From Alphaproteobacteria bacterium (GTDB lineage: Bacteria; Pseudomonadota; Alphaproteobacteria; ATCC43930; CGMCC-115725): a stretch of 5,209 nucleotides of DNA. The notes beneath the pieces are model-generated. The model was not told the DNA's origin. It saw nothing but the letters and a program-made list of their open reading frames with translations, and searched no databases. The stretch covers positions 1 to 5,209 of the forward strand of contig JAFAHP010000574.1 of the NCBI GenBank assembly GCA_019237175.1, in the 5' to 3' direction. The position numbers were made by a program, and so were the translations under genes. How positions within the stretch are numbered: the stretch's first letter is position 1; every line of letters begins with the position of its first letter. Positions 1 through 5,209 of the stretch are shown in pieces.

Positions 1-83
1 TCCGTCAAACCGGCTTCGAAGTCCCCAATGAAGAGCCATTCGGAGATCGCCCATCGCCTGCTGCCTCATTCACTGGGTAACTC
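1..83. other. Left edge, no supported gene
   Basis: This is the end of whatever lies to the left. Two + strand frames are open from the window edge. One ends with TAA at 78-80. The other ends with TGA at 85-87 and has the higher GC at third codon positions (about two thirds by eye). Either could be the last 25-28 codons of an upstream gene, but neither peptide resembles a family I know. No hairpin terminator is visible. Confidence 0.3.
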
Positions 84-323
84 GTGAACCTCGCTCCCCG
101 GCGGGGCGCACGCCCTAACGCCGCTGTCGCCGAAGGTCGGCGCGAGATGTTGCGAACCGGCCTCCAAGCGGTCCTGCGCAAAGCCCAGGCGGACCTCGAT
201 GCATCCGCATCCGCTCGCCCTCACCTGTGGCTTGTCGGCGCCTTGAGCCGCTGGGGAAAAGCTGGCATAGGCTCGGCGTCAGCAACCGCCGGCATGTTCA
301 GCCACAAGGAGAATAAGCTCTAA
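84..323 (+). CDS. Doubtful small ORF, 79 aa, unrecognised
   Basis: This is an open frame of 79 codons from a GTG at 84 to a TAA at 321-323. The product is basic and Ala/Arg-rich in its first half. It has no signal peptide, membrane segment or motif that I recognise. Two things favour it being real. Its GTG overlaps the TGA of a preceding open frame (GTGA at 84-87), and its TAA overlaps the ATG of the flavoprotein gene (TAATG at 321-325), an arrangement typical of translational coupling. Third codon positions are also GC-rich. Against it: there is no Shine-Dalgarno sequence before the GTG, the composition looks like random GC-rich DNA, and the flavoprotein has its own strong ribosome binding site and does not need coupling. 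It may simply be leader sequence of the next gene. Confidence 0.2.
   Translation: MNLAPRRGARPNAAVAEGRREMLRTGLQAVLRKAQADLDASASARPHLWLVGALSRWGKAGIGSASATAGMFSHKENKL
243..271 (+). promoter_or_regulatory. Weak sigma70-like promoter candidate for the flavoprotein gene
   Basis: TTGAGC at 243-248 (4 of 6 matches to TTGACA) is separated by exactly 17 bp from CATAGG at 266-271 (3 of 6 matches to TATAAT). The element ends about 50 bp before the flavoprotein ATG. The spacing is ideal but the -10 match is poor. Such matches occur by chance, so this is only a candidate. Confidence 0.18.
306..312 (+). promoter_or_regulatory. Strong ribosome binding site of the flavoprotein gene
   Basis: AAGGAGA lies 10 nt before the ATG at 323. 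It is the best Shine-Dalgarno match seen in the window and fixes the start of the flavoprotein. It therefore supports the roughly 44-residue extension in front of the FAD-binding fold as translated. Confidence 0.75.
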
Positions 324-2110
324 TGGATCCGCTCGAACGGGACGTGGTTCTCAACACCACCGGGACGGCAAGAGGATCGGCGGCGGGACAACCGGGAAGG
401 TCCGGCCCTGTACCGGGTGGCGCGACGCAACTCCCGCTCACATGGGATCGCGAGGCCGACGTCGTCGTGATCGGAGCCGGCGCCACCGGACTTCCTGCCG
501 CAATCGTCGCGCGGGAGGCCGGCTGTTCGGTAATCCTGGTCGAGGCCGAAAACGATATTGGCGGTCACGCCATCATCAGCGGCGGCAATATTCCGCTTGG
601 CGGCGGGACCAGCGTGCAGAAGCAATACGGCATCGACGATTCGCCCGAGCTGTTGTTCCGGGATCTGACCGACTGGTCGGTGGTCGGGCCCAACGGCTTT
701 CCCGATTACCGCTACAACGATCGCGAAATCATTCGCGCGTTTGCCGACAACAGCGCTCCGACCTTCGAATGGCTGCTGGCGCACGGTGTCGTTTTTGTCG
801 ACAAGGCGCCCGATGCAATCGGTGGCAACTCGGTCGGAAATTCGCTACCGCGCGAAATGCACTGCGCGGTTGGTCACTGGCCGATGATCCAGACCGGCGA
901 ACCCGCGGATCCGAGCGTCCAACAAACCCGTTCCTCCGGCAATGGCTTGATGCGGTCGCTCGAAATCGCGGCCAAAACAGCCGGGGTCGAGATCCTGCTG
1001 AAACACCGCATGACGCGGATATACCGGCAGGCGCCGACCTGCGGCCCAGTGCTCGGCATCGGCGTAGACCACGAATACGAGCGGCTGAACATTCGCGCAC
1101 GCAAGGCTGTTATCATCGGCACCGGCGGCTCGACTGGCAATGTCAATTTTCGCCGCATGTTCGACCCGCGCCTCACTGAGGAATATTGCGGACTTGCCGG
1201 TATGCCGTGGTCCGATCAGGACGCCAGCGGCGAACTCGCCGCGATGGCGATCGGCGCATCATTGTGGGGCTTTTACAATCAGGTCGGCGAATTCGGCTCG
1301 AATGTGACCAAGGCCGGCTTTATCGGCTGCCAATATAATTACCGCCATCTGCAATGGATGCCGGGCAGTCCGGTTTTCGACCGCGCTCGCGCCACCGGTC
1401 TCAGAGTAGCCGATTGGCAGAACGTCATCCTTGTCAACATGCTGGGCAAACGTTTTTATGACGAGACCGGGGGACAATACATCGCCAACAACTACCACTC
1501 GCTCGACCCCTATATTCAGGGCAGCTGGCGCAATGCCGCAAACCTCAAATGGACCCCCAATAATTTCTTGAATGCGGCACTCGCTGGAATTGTCGACGGC
1601 CACAATGGCGGTGGCCCGATCTGGGCGATATTCGATGCTGATGCGGTGGTGCGCGAGGGATGGATGCCGGTGCCGCCCCATGTCGACATCGCCGCCGGCT
1701 TTTTCTTCGGCGCCAATAGGCTTTGCGATCTCGCCGAGAGCATCGTCATGAAATATCAGCGCGTCCCGATGCCGCCAAAAAACTTGGAGGAAACCGTGGC
1801 GCGATACAATTCATTTGTCGACACCGGGGTGGACGAGGATTTTGGCAAACCTGCGCCGCTTTATAAAATCGCCACACCACCATTTTATGCCGCCTGGGCG
1901 ACACCGGTCGTGCACGACACCCGCGCCGGATTGCGCATCAATGCCAGATGCCAAGTGATGGACCTAAACGGCGAGATCATTCCGGGCCTCTATTGCGGCG
2001 GCGAATCGGCCGGCGGGTTCAGCCAGCACGGCCTCGCCCGCGCCGTCTGCCAGGGCTACATCGCCGGCAACGCAGCCGCCGCAGCCCGGCCTCTTGCAGC
2101 CGCGGCTTGA
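323..2110 (+). CDS. FAD-dependent oxidoreductase, fumarate reductase/succinate dehydrogenase flavoprotein-like (FAD_binding_2 type)
   Basis: This is a 595-residue flavoprotein, probably soluble and cytoplasmic, since it has no signal peptide or membrane segment. Residues 46-76 form the Rossmann beta-alpha-beta unit, with GAGATG at 51-56 and the ribose-binding Glu at 74. A GG pair follows at 80-81. The second dinucleotide-fold element, IIGTGGSTGN, is at 264-273. The C-terminal FAD clamp runs from IPGLYCGGESAGG (553-565) through GYIAGNAA (578-585). These elements, in this order and in a protein of about 500-600 residues, define the family that includes soluble fumarate reductases and 3-ketosteroid dehydrogenases. 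His531 in VHDTRAG sits where soluble fumarate reductases have HHTMGG. Arg573 may match their catalytic arginine. The true substrate cannot be read from the sequence, and no iron-sulfur or cytochrome partner is encoded nearby. The first 44 residues are an unusual Gly/Pro-rich extension. The start is ATG with a good ribosome binding site. The 3' end overlaps the convergent lipoprotein gene. Confidence 0.93.
   Translation: MDPLERDVVLNTTGTARGSAAGQPGRSGPVPGGATQLPLTWDREADVVVIGAGATGLPAAIVAREAGCSVILVEAENDIGGHAIISGGNIPLGGGTSVQKQYGIDDSPELLFRDLTDWSVVGPNGFPDYRYNDREIIRAFADNSAPTFEWLLAHGVVFVDKAPDAIGGNSVGNSLPREMHCAVGHWPMIQTGEPADPSVQQTRSSGNGLMRSLEIAAKTAGVEILLKHRMTRIYRQAPTCGPVLGIGVDHEYERLNIRARKAVIIGTGGSTGNVNFRRMFDPRLTEEYCGLAGMPWSDQDASGELAAMAIGASLWGFYNQVGEFGSNVTKAGFIGCQYNYRHLQWMPGSPVFDRARATGLRVADWQNVILVNMLGKRFYDETGGQYIANNYHSLDPYIQGSWRNAANLKWTPNNFLNAALAGIVDGHNGGGPIWAIFDADAVVREGWMPVPPHVDIAAGFFFGANRLCDLAESIVMKYQRVPMPPKNLEETVARYNSFVDTGVDEDFGKPAPLYKIATPPFYAAWATPVVHDTRAGLRINARCQVMDLNGEIIPGLYCGGESAGGFSQHGLARAVCQGYIAGNAAAAARPLAAAA
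2056..2110. other. 55-bp tail-to-tail overlap of two convergent genes
   Basis: The flavoprotein gene (+ strand, TGA at 2108-2110) and the lipoprotein gene (- strand, TAG at 2056-2058) both code through these 55 bp. The DNA is rich in GCC/GCG-type triplets, so it reads as an Ala-rich tail on both strands. The flavoprotein ends in Ala with one Arg-Pro-Leu, and the lipoprotein ends in Ala/Arg/Gly. Both tails lie beyond the conserved folds. This suggests that one reading frame ran into its neighbour after losing an earlier stop. The two mRNAs would be complementary here. Confidence 0.8.
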
Positions 2111-2940
2111 TTCCCCGGCTGAACGAGCTGTGCCGCGGCAAGCGATTGCCCCGGCTGCGGCGTGCGCTGGGCAACATCCTGGGCTGGGGCGAAATGTAGC
2201 GGAGCGGCAAAGTCCCCGCTTGCAACCTGGAACGCGCCGTAGTCGTCTCTCGCCTCATCGCCATCATGGTTGAACGACAGCTCCGGCAACCTGCCGCCCT
2301 GCCTGATGTCCCAGTCTTGGTAGCCGATCGAGCCGGTCCACGCGATCGAGTTCGACAGCCAAGCGTATCGAGCCAAGCCCGCAGCCTTTACCGCATCGCA
2401 GACAGCGCCTGAGCCGTATACGCCAACCGCGTAATCAGGAATTCGTCCGCTCGCCGCAGCTAAACCGGCTTGGATGCCCCGAAAATATTCATCAATTCGT
2501 TCGAACGACCGCCCCTGCGCATTGAAATCGACAGCGAAGTAGATGGCGCTGCCGGGAGGCTGGCCGATCGCTTTCGCTTGCCGATATGCGGTCATCGCAT
2601 CGCTGAAACCGGAGGAATAGGAAAAATACCCCGGTGTCCGGGAATGCGATTCCCAAACCGCGACGATCTTTAAGCCGAGCGATGACAGCAGCCGAGCTTC
2701 GCCTATTGAAAGCGGCGGCCATCGCGATTCGGGACCGCGATAATAGCGCGCGACGAAGTCGACGTGATTTTGCGTCAGTTCATTGAGGACGCCCCCAGCG
2801 TCGGTCGCGATATCGATCCCGCGCGCCGATTGAATAGCGATCGGCAGCTGGGCTGGCACCGGCGGGGGCGGGGGCGGTGGGGAGGAGCAGGCCATCAGGA
2901 TCATCGCCGGAAGAAGCGGTAAAAATTTTGACAGCTTCAA
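2056..2940 (-). CDS. DUF1906 (glycoside hydrolase-like TIM barrel) lipoprotein
   Basis: This is a 294-residue envelope protein. Residues 1-18 are a lipoprotein signal: Lys2 and Lys5, a hydrophobic core, then the lipobox LMAC with Cys18 as the lipidated residue. Ser at +2 suggests the outer membrane. A proline run at 20-27 is a spacer. From about 39 to 240 the sequence fits the DUF1906 / Rv2525c-like fold, a GH25-like TIM barrel. The supporting motifs are RGIDI (Asp43) at the first strand, FVARYY 62-67, IVAVWE 92-97, IYFAVDF 133-139 with Asp138, VGVYGSG 172-178, WLSNS 194-198 and WDIRQ 210-214. The acidic residues at strand ends suggest a carbohydrate or peptidoglycan ligand, but members of this family have no firm activity. 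The tail from 250 to 294 is low-complexity and overlaps the flavoprotein gene. The start is TTG at 2938-2940 with GGGGAG 8 nt upstream. No in-frame ATG or GTG precedes it before a stop at 2971-2973, and the TTG gives a complete signal peptide. Upstream lies the 441-bp gap, so it is probably transcribed alone. Confidence 0.88.
   Translation of the reverse strand: MKLSKFLPLLPAMILMACSSPPPPPPPVPAQLPIAIQSARGIDIATDAGGVLNELTQNHVDFVARYYRGPESRWPPLSIGEARLLSSLGLKIVAVWESHSRTPGYFSYSSGFSDAMTAYRQAKAIGQPPGSAIYFAVDFNAQGRSFERIDEYFRGIQAGLAAASGRIPDYAVGVYGSGAVCDAVKAAGLARYAWLSNSIAWTGSIGYQDWDIRQGGRLPELSFNHDGDEARDDYGAFQVASGDFAAPLHFAPAQDVAQRTPQPGQSLAAAQLVQPGNQAAAARGRAAAAALPAM
2861..2885 (+). repeat. G-rich tract opposite the proline-run codons
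   Basis: The + strand carries two runs of five G, then GG and GGGG, separated by single C or T bases. It is the complement of the CCG/CCC codons for the Pro run at residues 20-27 of the lipoprotein. It is a likely slippage site and could form a G-quadruplex on the template strand, but coding constraint alone explains it. Confidence 0.4.
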
Positions 2941-3381
2941 CGTGCCCGCTCCCCTGCAGACAAATCGCCGCTAGGTGGGCCGGCATTCCCCCTCGCTCAC
3001 CTTGCTGTGACATTTTTTGGCCAATGCGGCATCGCTGCAAGCAAATTCTCTTCGAGATCGATCAATTTGTGGTCGAGTTCGCCGACCGCCGCCTTGCGGC
3101 AGCCATATGCGCTGCGCGAACGCCGCTGGGGCCGGCCAAAACTGCCACGATGAACCGGTTGCGCGACACCGGTCCTGCACAACGCAACTCGTGCAGCCTG
3201 CGCGTCAGCGCCAAAGCCGGACGGTTCGACATGCACGGCGCGGTCTTATGCGGACTGCAGCGAGCGCGAATCGGACAGGGTTTTCAGCCGGCACGGGCCT
3301 CCCGGGGGTCATCGGGCAAATCGCGAAGAGAAGGGCTCCGTCTCCATCGAGGAGGTGGGAACGCGCTGCGGATCCGGCGGA
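2941..3381. other. 441-bp gap, no convincing gene
   Basis: This stretch separates the lipoprotein gene from the nickel/cobalt permease gene. It should hold the lipoprotein promoter and the permease 3' region. I could not identify a good -35/-10 pair or a hairpin followed by a T-run. Several Arg-rich frames cross it on both strands and look like noise. The one exception is a - strand frame that ends at 2997: its last 30 or so codons (about 2997-3090) give an amphipathic, Leu/Glu-containing stretch around GELDHKLIDLEENLLAAMP, which looks more protein-like than its surroundings. The start of that frame (GTG at 3236) has no ribosome binding site and its first half is Arg-rich. At most it is a remnant or a small unrecognised gene. 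Short hairpins occur at 3371-3383 (GATCC/GGATC) and near 3089-3101 (GCCGC/GCGGC). Neither is a terminator. Confidence 0.5.
2949..2954 (-). promoter_or_regulatory. Ribosome binding site of the DUF1906 lipoprotein gene
   Basis: Read on the - strand this is GGGGAG, 8 nt before the TTG at 2940. It decides in favour of the TTG start, because that position alone keeps the Lys-containing beginning of the lipoprotein signal peptide. Confidence 0.65.
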
Positions 3382-4443
3382 TCATCCGTCGCCGGGCGCC
3401 AACTCGATTTTGTCGAGGCGCTTGTAGCGATAGACGATCACGGAGCCGGCCCAGACCGCAATGAACACAACGACAACGCCGATGCCGAGCGCGCTAAAAT
3501 GATCGTTCAATGCGCCGACGATATTCCACAATCCTCCGCTTAGCGCAAACCGATCCCCCATCAATCCCAGTACCTCGATACTTCCGATCAGAACCGCGAC
3601 TAGCACAGATAGAAAGGTGATCGTCAAATTGTAGTAGAGCTTGCGGATCGGATTGACGAACGCCCAATCATATGCCCGCACCATCAGAATGCCGTCGGTG
3701 GTATCGATTAGCGACATTCCGGCAGCGAACAGTGCGGGGAAGACCATTATGGCCCAAATCGACACACCCTTGGCGGCCGCCGCCGCTGAAATCGCGAGCA
3801 ATGCGACCTCGGTCGCAGTGTCGAACCCCAGACCGAACAAAAAGCCGATCGGATACATATGCCAGCTTGCGCCGACGACTCGAAACAGCGGGCGGAATAG
3901 CCGCGTCAGCAGACCGCGGTCGTTGAGCAGCAGGTCAAAATCCTTTTCGATATAGCGGCCGCCTTTTCGCACCTGCTGGAAGGTCCTCCACACGCCGCGA
4001 AGGATGATCAGGTTGGCAGCGGCGATCGCGAAGAGAAAAAACGCCGAGACGCCGGTGCCAACAAGGCTGCCGATCGCTTTGAAATGGTCGAGCGATCCGG
4101 CCAGCGCCGTCGCGGTAGCGGCCACGGCGGCGGCGGCCAAGATCACCACGCTCGAGTGCCCCAACGCAAAGTACAGCCCGACCCCAACCGGCCGCCTGCC
4201 TTGTTGCATGAGCTTGCGGGTTGCATTGTCGATCGCCGCGAGATGGTCGGCGTCGACCGCATGGCGCAGGCCGAAACCATAAGCCAGAAACGCAGTTCCG
4301 AGCAGAACGGGCTGATGCCGAAAGACCAGCACCGCCCACGCCCAGGCGAAGAGATTTATAAGGGTCAAGAGGGCGTAGATGCCGGTAATCCGACGCCGGA
4401 GTGCCCCGGTGCATCGGCGACTTCGGCTCAATAACCCGACCAT
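3382..4443 (-). CDS. HoxN/NixA/NicT-family nickel/cobalt permease (NiCoT)
   Basis: This 353-residue inner-membrane protein imports Ni2+ and/or Co2+, supplying metal enzymes such as hydrogenase or urease, or cobalamin. All four NiCoT signatures are present in order. RHAVDADH at 60-67 contains the HX4DH metal motif (His61, Asp66, His67). The others are LGHSSVV at 94-100, LGFDTATE at 205-212 and GMSLIDTTDG at 242-251. About eight hydrophobic segments can be seen, near 20-42, 45-60, 86-113, 123-148, 195-220, 226-250, 271-295 and 310-338. A basic loop lies between segments 4 and 5 (about 150-190), and the N-terminus is Arg-rich, fitting a cytoplasmic side. Length is normal for the family. The ATG at 4441-4443 is the only good start: an in-frame stop lies at 4465-4467, and an imperfect Shine-Dalgarno (AAGTGAG) sits 9 nt upstream. 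It lies 81 bp downstream of the small hypothetical gene. Metal preference cannot be decided from sequence alone. No B12 riboswitch or NikR-type site was found before it. Confidence 0.95.
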   Translation of the reverse strand: MVGLLSRSRRCTGALRRRITGIYALLTLINLFAWAWAVLVFRHQPVLLGTAFLAYGFGLRHAVDADHLAAIDNATRKLMQQGRRPVGVGLYFALGHSSVVILAAAAVAATATALAGSLDHFKAIGSLVGTGVSAFFLFAIAAANLIILRGVWRTFQQVRKGGRYIEKDFDLLLNDRGLLTRLFRPLFRVVGASWHMYPIGFLFGLGFDTATEVALLAISAAAAAKGVSIWAIMVFPALFAAGMSLIDTTDGILMVRAYDWAFVNPIRKLYYNLTITFLSVLVAVLIGSIEVLGLMGDRFALSGGLWNIVGALNDHFSALGIGVVVVFIAVWAGSVIVYRYKRLDKIELAPGDG

Positions 4444-4524
4444 GTCGGCTGACTCACTTTGTGGTTATCTCCGCTGGCCGCCGCTACCGCCCGGCGTACG
4501 TTTCGGCTACCGCAGCCTGTTTCC

Positions 4525-4845
4525 TCAACAGCGTTCGCGCCAGTCCACGGTCGCAACTTCACCCCCGACGATGACAACGTTGCCGCTCGGCGCCGCTGGA
4601 TCTTCCCAGATGTCATAGTCGCCGGCACGAAGCCCGAAGAAAACTGCAGCGAAGACCGGCTGGTTTTTAATCCGGCGTTCGAGGACTTGGACGTGGGTTC
4701 GCGGCGCGGCACTTCGGCGCGGGCTAACTTCGATTTCCCGACCATGCATCTCGGGATTCGTGTAGATGATCAGTGCGCCAACATCCTGCCCGATGTCCAG
4801 CACAACTGTTTCCGGGTGCACCCGGTCGGCATAGTTTTCACTCAT
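4525..4845 (-). CDS. Conserved hypothetical protein, small beta-rich domain, 106 aa
   Basis: The product is a small soluble protein of 106 residues without signal peptide or membrane segment. Regular alternation suggests a beta-sandwich: VVLDIGQDVGALIIYT (14-29), HGREIEVSP (34-42), RTHVQVLERR (49-58), VFAAVFFGLRAGDYDIW (64-80) and GNVVIVGGEVATVDWR (88-103). The GLRAGDYDIW/GGEVATVDW part resembles the closing strands of transthyretin- or carboxypeptidase-regulatory-like domains. From memory, the same pattern occurs in small actinobacterial and proteobacterial proteins of unknown function, sometimes labelled phospholipase without clear basis. I assign no activity. The start is the ATG at 4843-4845, with GGAGAGAGA 10 nt before it. 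An upstream in-frame TTG (4864-4866) overlaps that ribosome binding site and is rejected. It lies between a DUF4331 gene and a metal permease gene on the same strand, which suggests a metal-related or envelope role, by context only. Confidence 0.85.
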   Translation of the reverse strand: MSENYADRVHPETVVLDIGQDVGALIIYTNPEMHGREIEVSPRRSAAPRTHVQVLERRIKNQPVFAAVFFGLRAGDYDIWEDPAAPSGNVVIVGGEVATVDWRERC

Positions 4846-4855
4846 TTTGCGGTGA

Positions 4856-4864
4856 TCTCTCTCC
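4856..4864 (-). promoter_or_regulatory. Ribosome binding site of the small hypothetical gene
   Basis: On the - strand this reads GGAGAGAGA and ends 10 nt before the ATG at 4845. It selects the ATG over an in-frame TTG seven codons upstream, because that TTG directly abuts the ribosome binding site. Confidence 0.6.
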
Positions 4865-4869
4865 AAGCT

Positions 4870-4881
4870 TTTCGCGCGAAA
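4870..4881. promoter_or_regulatory. Perfect 12-bp palindrome, candidate operator
   Basis: TTTCGCGCGAAA is its own reverse complement. It lies 24 bp upstream of the small gene's start and just before its ribosome binding site. Looser flanking symmetry (CCA on one side, TGG four bases further out on the other) may extend it. A site here could repress the small gene and the permease. It does not match the NikR consensus or the G-run core of RcnR sites as I know them. A 12-bp palindrome can arise by chance in GC-rich DNA. Confidence 0.3.
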
Positions 4882-4919
4882 TGGTTCCGACTGCGTCCGA
4901 GGGGATCATCATGCACTCG

Positions 4920-4938
4920 CGCGGCAGCGCGCGCCGCG
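4920..4938. other. All-GC hairpin between the DUF4331 gene and the small gene
   Basis: CGCGGC at 4920-4925 pairs with GCCGCG at 4933-4938 around a 7-base loop. It falls in the 165-bp gap downstream of the DUF4331 stop. A second possible stem lies beside it (AGCGCG 4944-4949 with CGCGCT 4969-4974). No T-run follows on the - strand, so it is not a standard intrinsic terminator. It could slow transcription or protect an mRNA end. Confidence 0.25.
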
Positions 4939-5010
4939 GTGAGAGCGCGCCGACGATGCCGAGGGTGCCGCGCTTACCAGAGCGAGGTTCCGACAAGCCG
5001 TTCACTCCGA

Positions 5011-5209
5011 CTAGCTCGGATTGTCGAAACCGGAGTAGGGTGTTCCAAGATAGGGAAAACTTGCCAGGAAGGGTGAGGCGACGTTGCTCGGGGTGAGGCC
5101 GTCCGTGACCTGCGATGCCGCCGCGTCTGGGGTGAAAGAAGGATCGACCAACGGGATGGTAACACCGGCGAGCGCTCGCAACTCGATCGTAAAGACGTCA
5201 TCGAACACC
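5011..5209 (-). CDS. DUF4331 domain protein, C-terminal end only
   Basis: This is the last 66 codons of a gene whose start lies beyond the right edge. The frame is open to the edge, and the GTG at 5206-5208 is an internal Val codon rather than a start. The end of the protein carries the features I associate with DUF4331 C-termini: an F-D-D-V-x-x-I-E-L-R-A-L-A-G stretch right after the edge, then a Pro-rich segment, then the closing FPYLGTPYSGFDNP. DUF4331 proteins are usually several hundred residues long, often exported, and of unknown function. The stop is TAG at 5011-5013. The next gene on the same strand starts 165 bp downstream, so co-transcription is possible but not tight. Export and full domain layout cannot be judged from this fragment. 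Confidence 0.78.
   Translation of the reverse strand, partial: VFDDVFTIELRALAGVTIPLVDPSFTPDAAASQVTDGLTPSNVASPFLASFPYLGTPYSGFDNPS

Noticed and set aside
442..1179. Long + strand frame of 245 codons inside the flavoprotein gene
   Set aside because: It is Arg-rich and low in order, as expected for the shifted frame of a GC-rich gene. The flavoprotein frame carries all family motifs.
1259..1681. 140-codon - strand frame opposite the flavoprotein gene
   Set aside because: No motif or ribosome binding site was seen. It is antisense to a well-supported conserved domain.
3371..3383. GATCC/GGATC hairpin at the permease stop as a terminator
   Set aside because: The stem is only five base pairs, it overlaps the stop codon, and no T-run follows on the - strand.
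2877..3464. 195-codon + strand frame across the gap and both neighbouring gene ends
   Set aside because: It overlaps the lipoprotein start and the permease end in antisense, is Arg/Cys-rich without any fold-like pattern, and has no convincing start.
3935..4414. 159-codon - strand frame inside the permease gene
   Set aside because: It is a shifted frame of the NiCoT gene, whose own frame has four signature motifs.
4444..4524. Possible cobalamin riboswitch before the permease gene, suggested by AGTCAG close to the start codon
   Set aside because: Only six bases match a B12 box, the 81-bp gap is far too short for the whole riboswitch, and other conserved elements are missing.
4428..4745. 105-codon - strand frame overlapping the small hypothetical gene
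   Set aside because: It is a shifted, Ser/Arg-rich frame. The alternative frame has a regular strand pattern, an ATG and a ribosome binding site.
4459..5076. 205-codon + strand frame at the right end
   Set aside because: It runs antisense to the small gene and the DUF4331 end, and has random-looking Arg-rich composition.

Overview
The window looks like chromosomal DNA of a GC-rich, Gram-negative alphaproteobacterium. A Rhizobiales/Bradyrhizobium-like host is a guess. It rests on the high GC of third codon positions, a classical lipoprotein signal, mixed ATG/TTG starts, and the mix of a fumarate-reductase-type flavoprotein, a DUF1906 lipoprotein and a NiCoT metal permease. I see no tRNA, rRNA, CRISPR array, insertion sequence or phage gene.

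Layout, left to right. Positions 1-322 hold no recognisable gene, only weak short reading frames. Position 323 starts a 595-residue FAD-dependent oxidoreductase on the + strand, behind a strong ribosome binding site. Everything to its right is on the - strand. First comes a lipoprotein with a DUF1906 (glycoside-hydrolase-like TIM barrel) domain, at 2056-2940. Its 3' end runs 55 bp into the 3' end of the flavoprotein gene, so the two genes converge and overlap tail to tail. A 441-bp gap without a convincing gene follows (2941-3381). Last come three co-oriented genes, read right to left: the C-terminal end of a DUF4331 protein (cut by the window edge), a 106-residue conserved hypothetical protein, and a HoxN/NixA/NicT-family nickel/cobalt permease.

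How they may work together. The three right-hand genes are the most likely functional unit. A DUF4331 protein, a small beta-rich protein and a Ni2+/Co2+ importer lie in the same direction with gaps of 165 and 81 bp. A perfect 12-bp palindrome just upstream of the small gene is a candidate operator. The flavoprotein and the DUF1906 lipoprotein are convergent and probably independent of this unit and of each other, apart from their shared 3' ends. No clear intrinsic terminator was found. None of these genes shows a frameshift or internal stop. The best leads for something undescribed are the metal-permease/small-protein/DUF4331 cluster and the overlapping tails. Neither by itself proves a new system.
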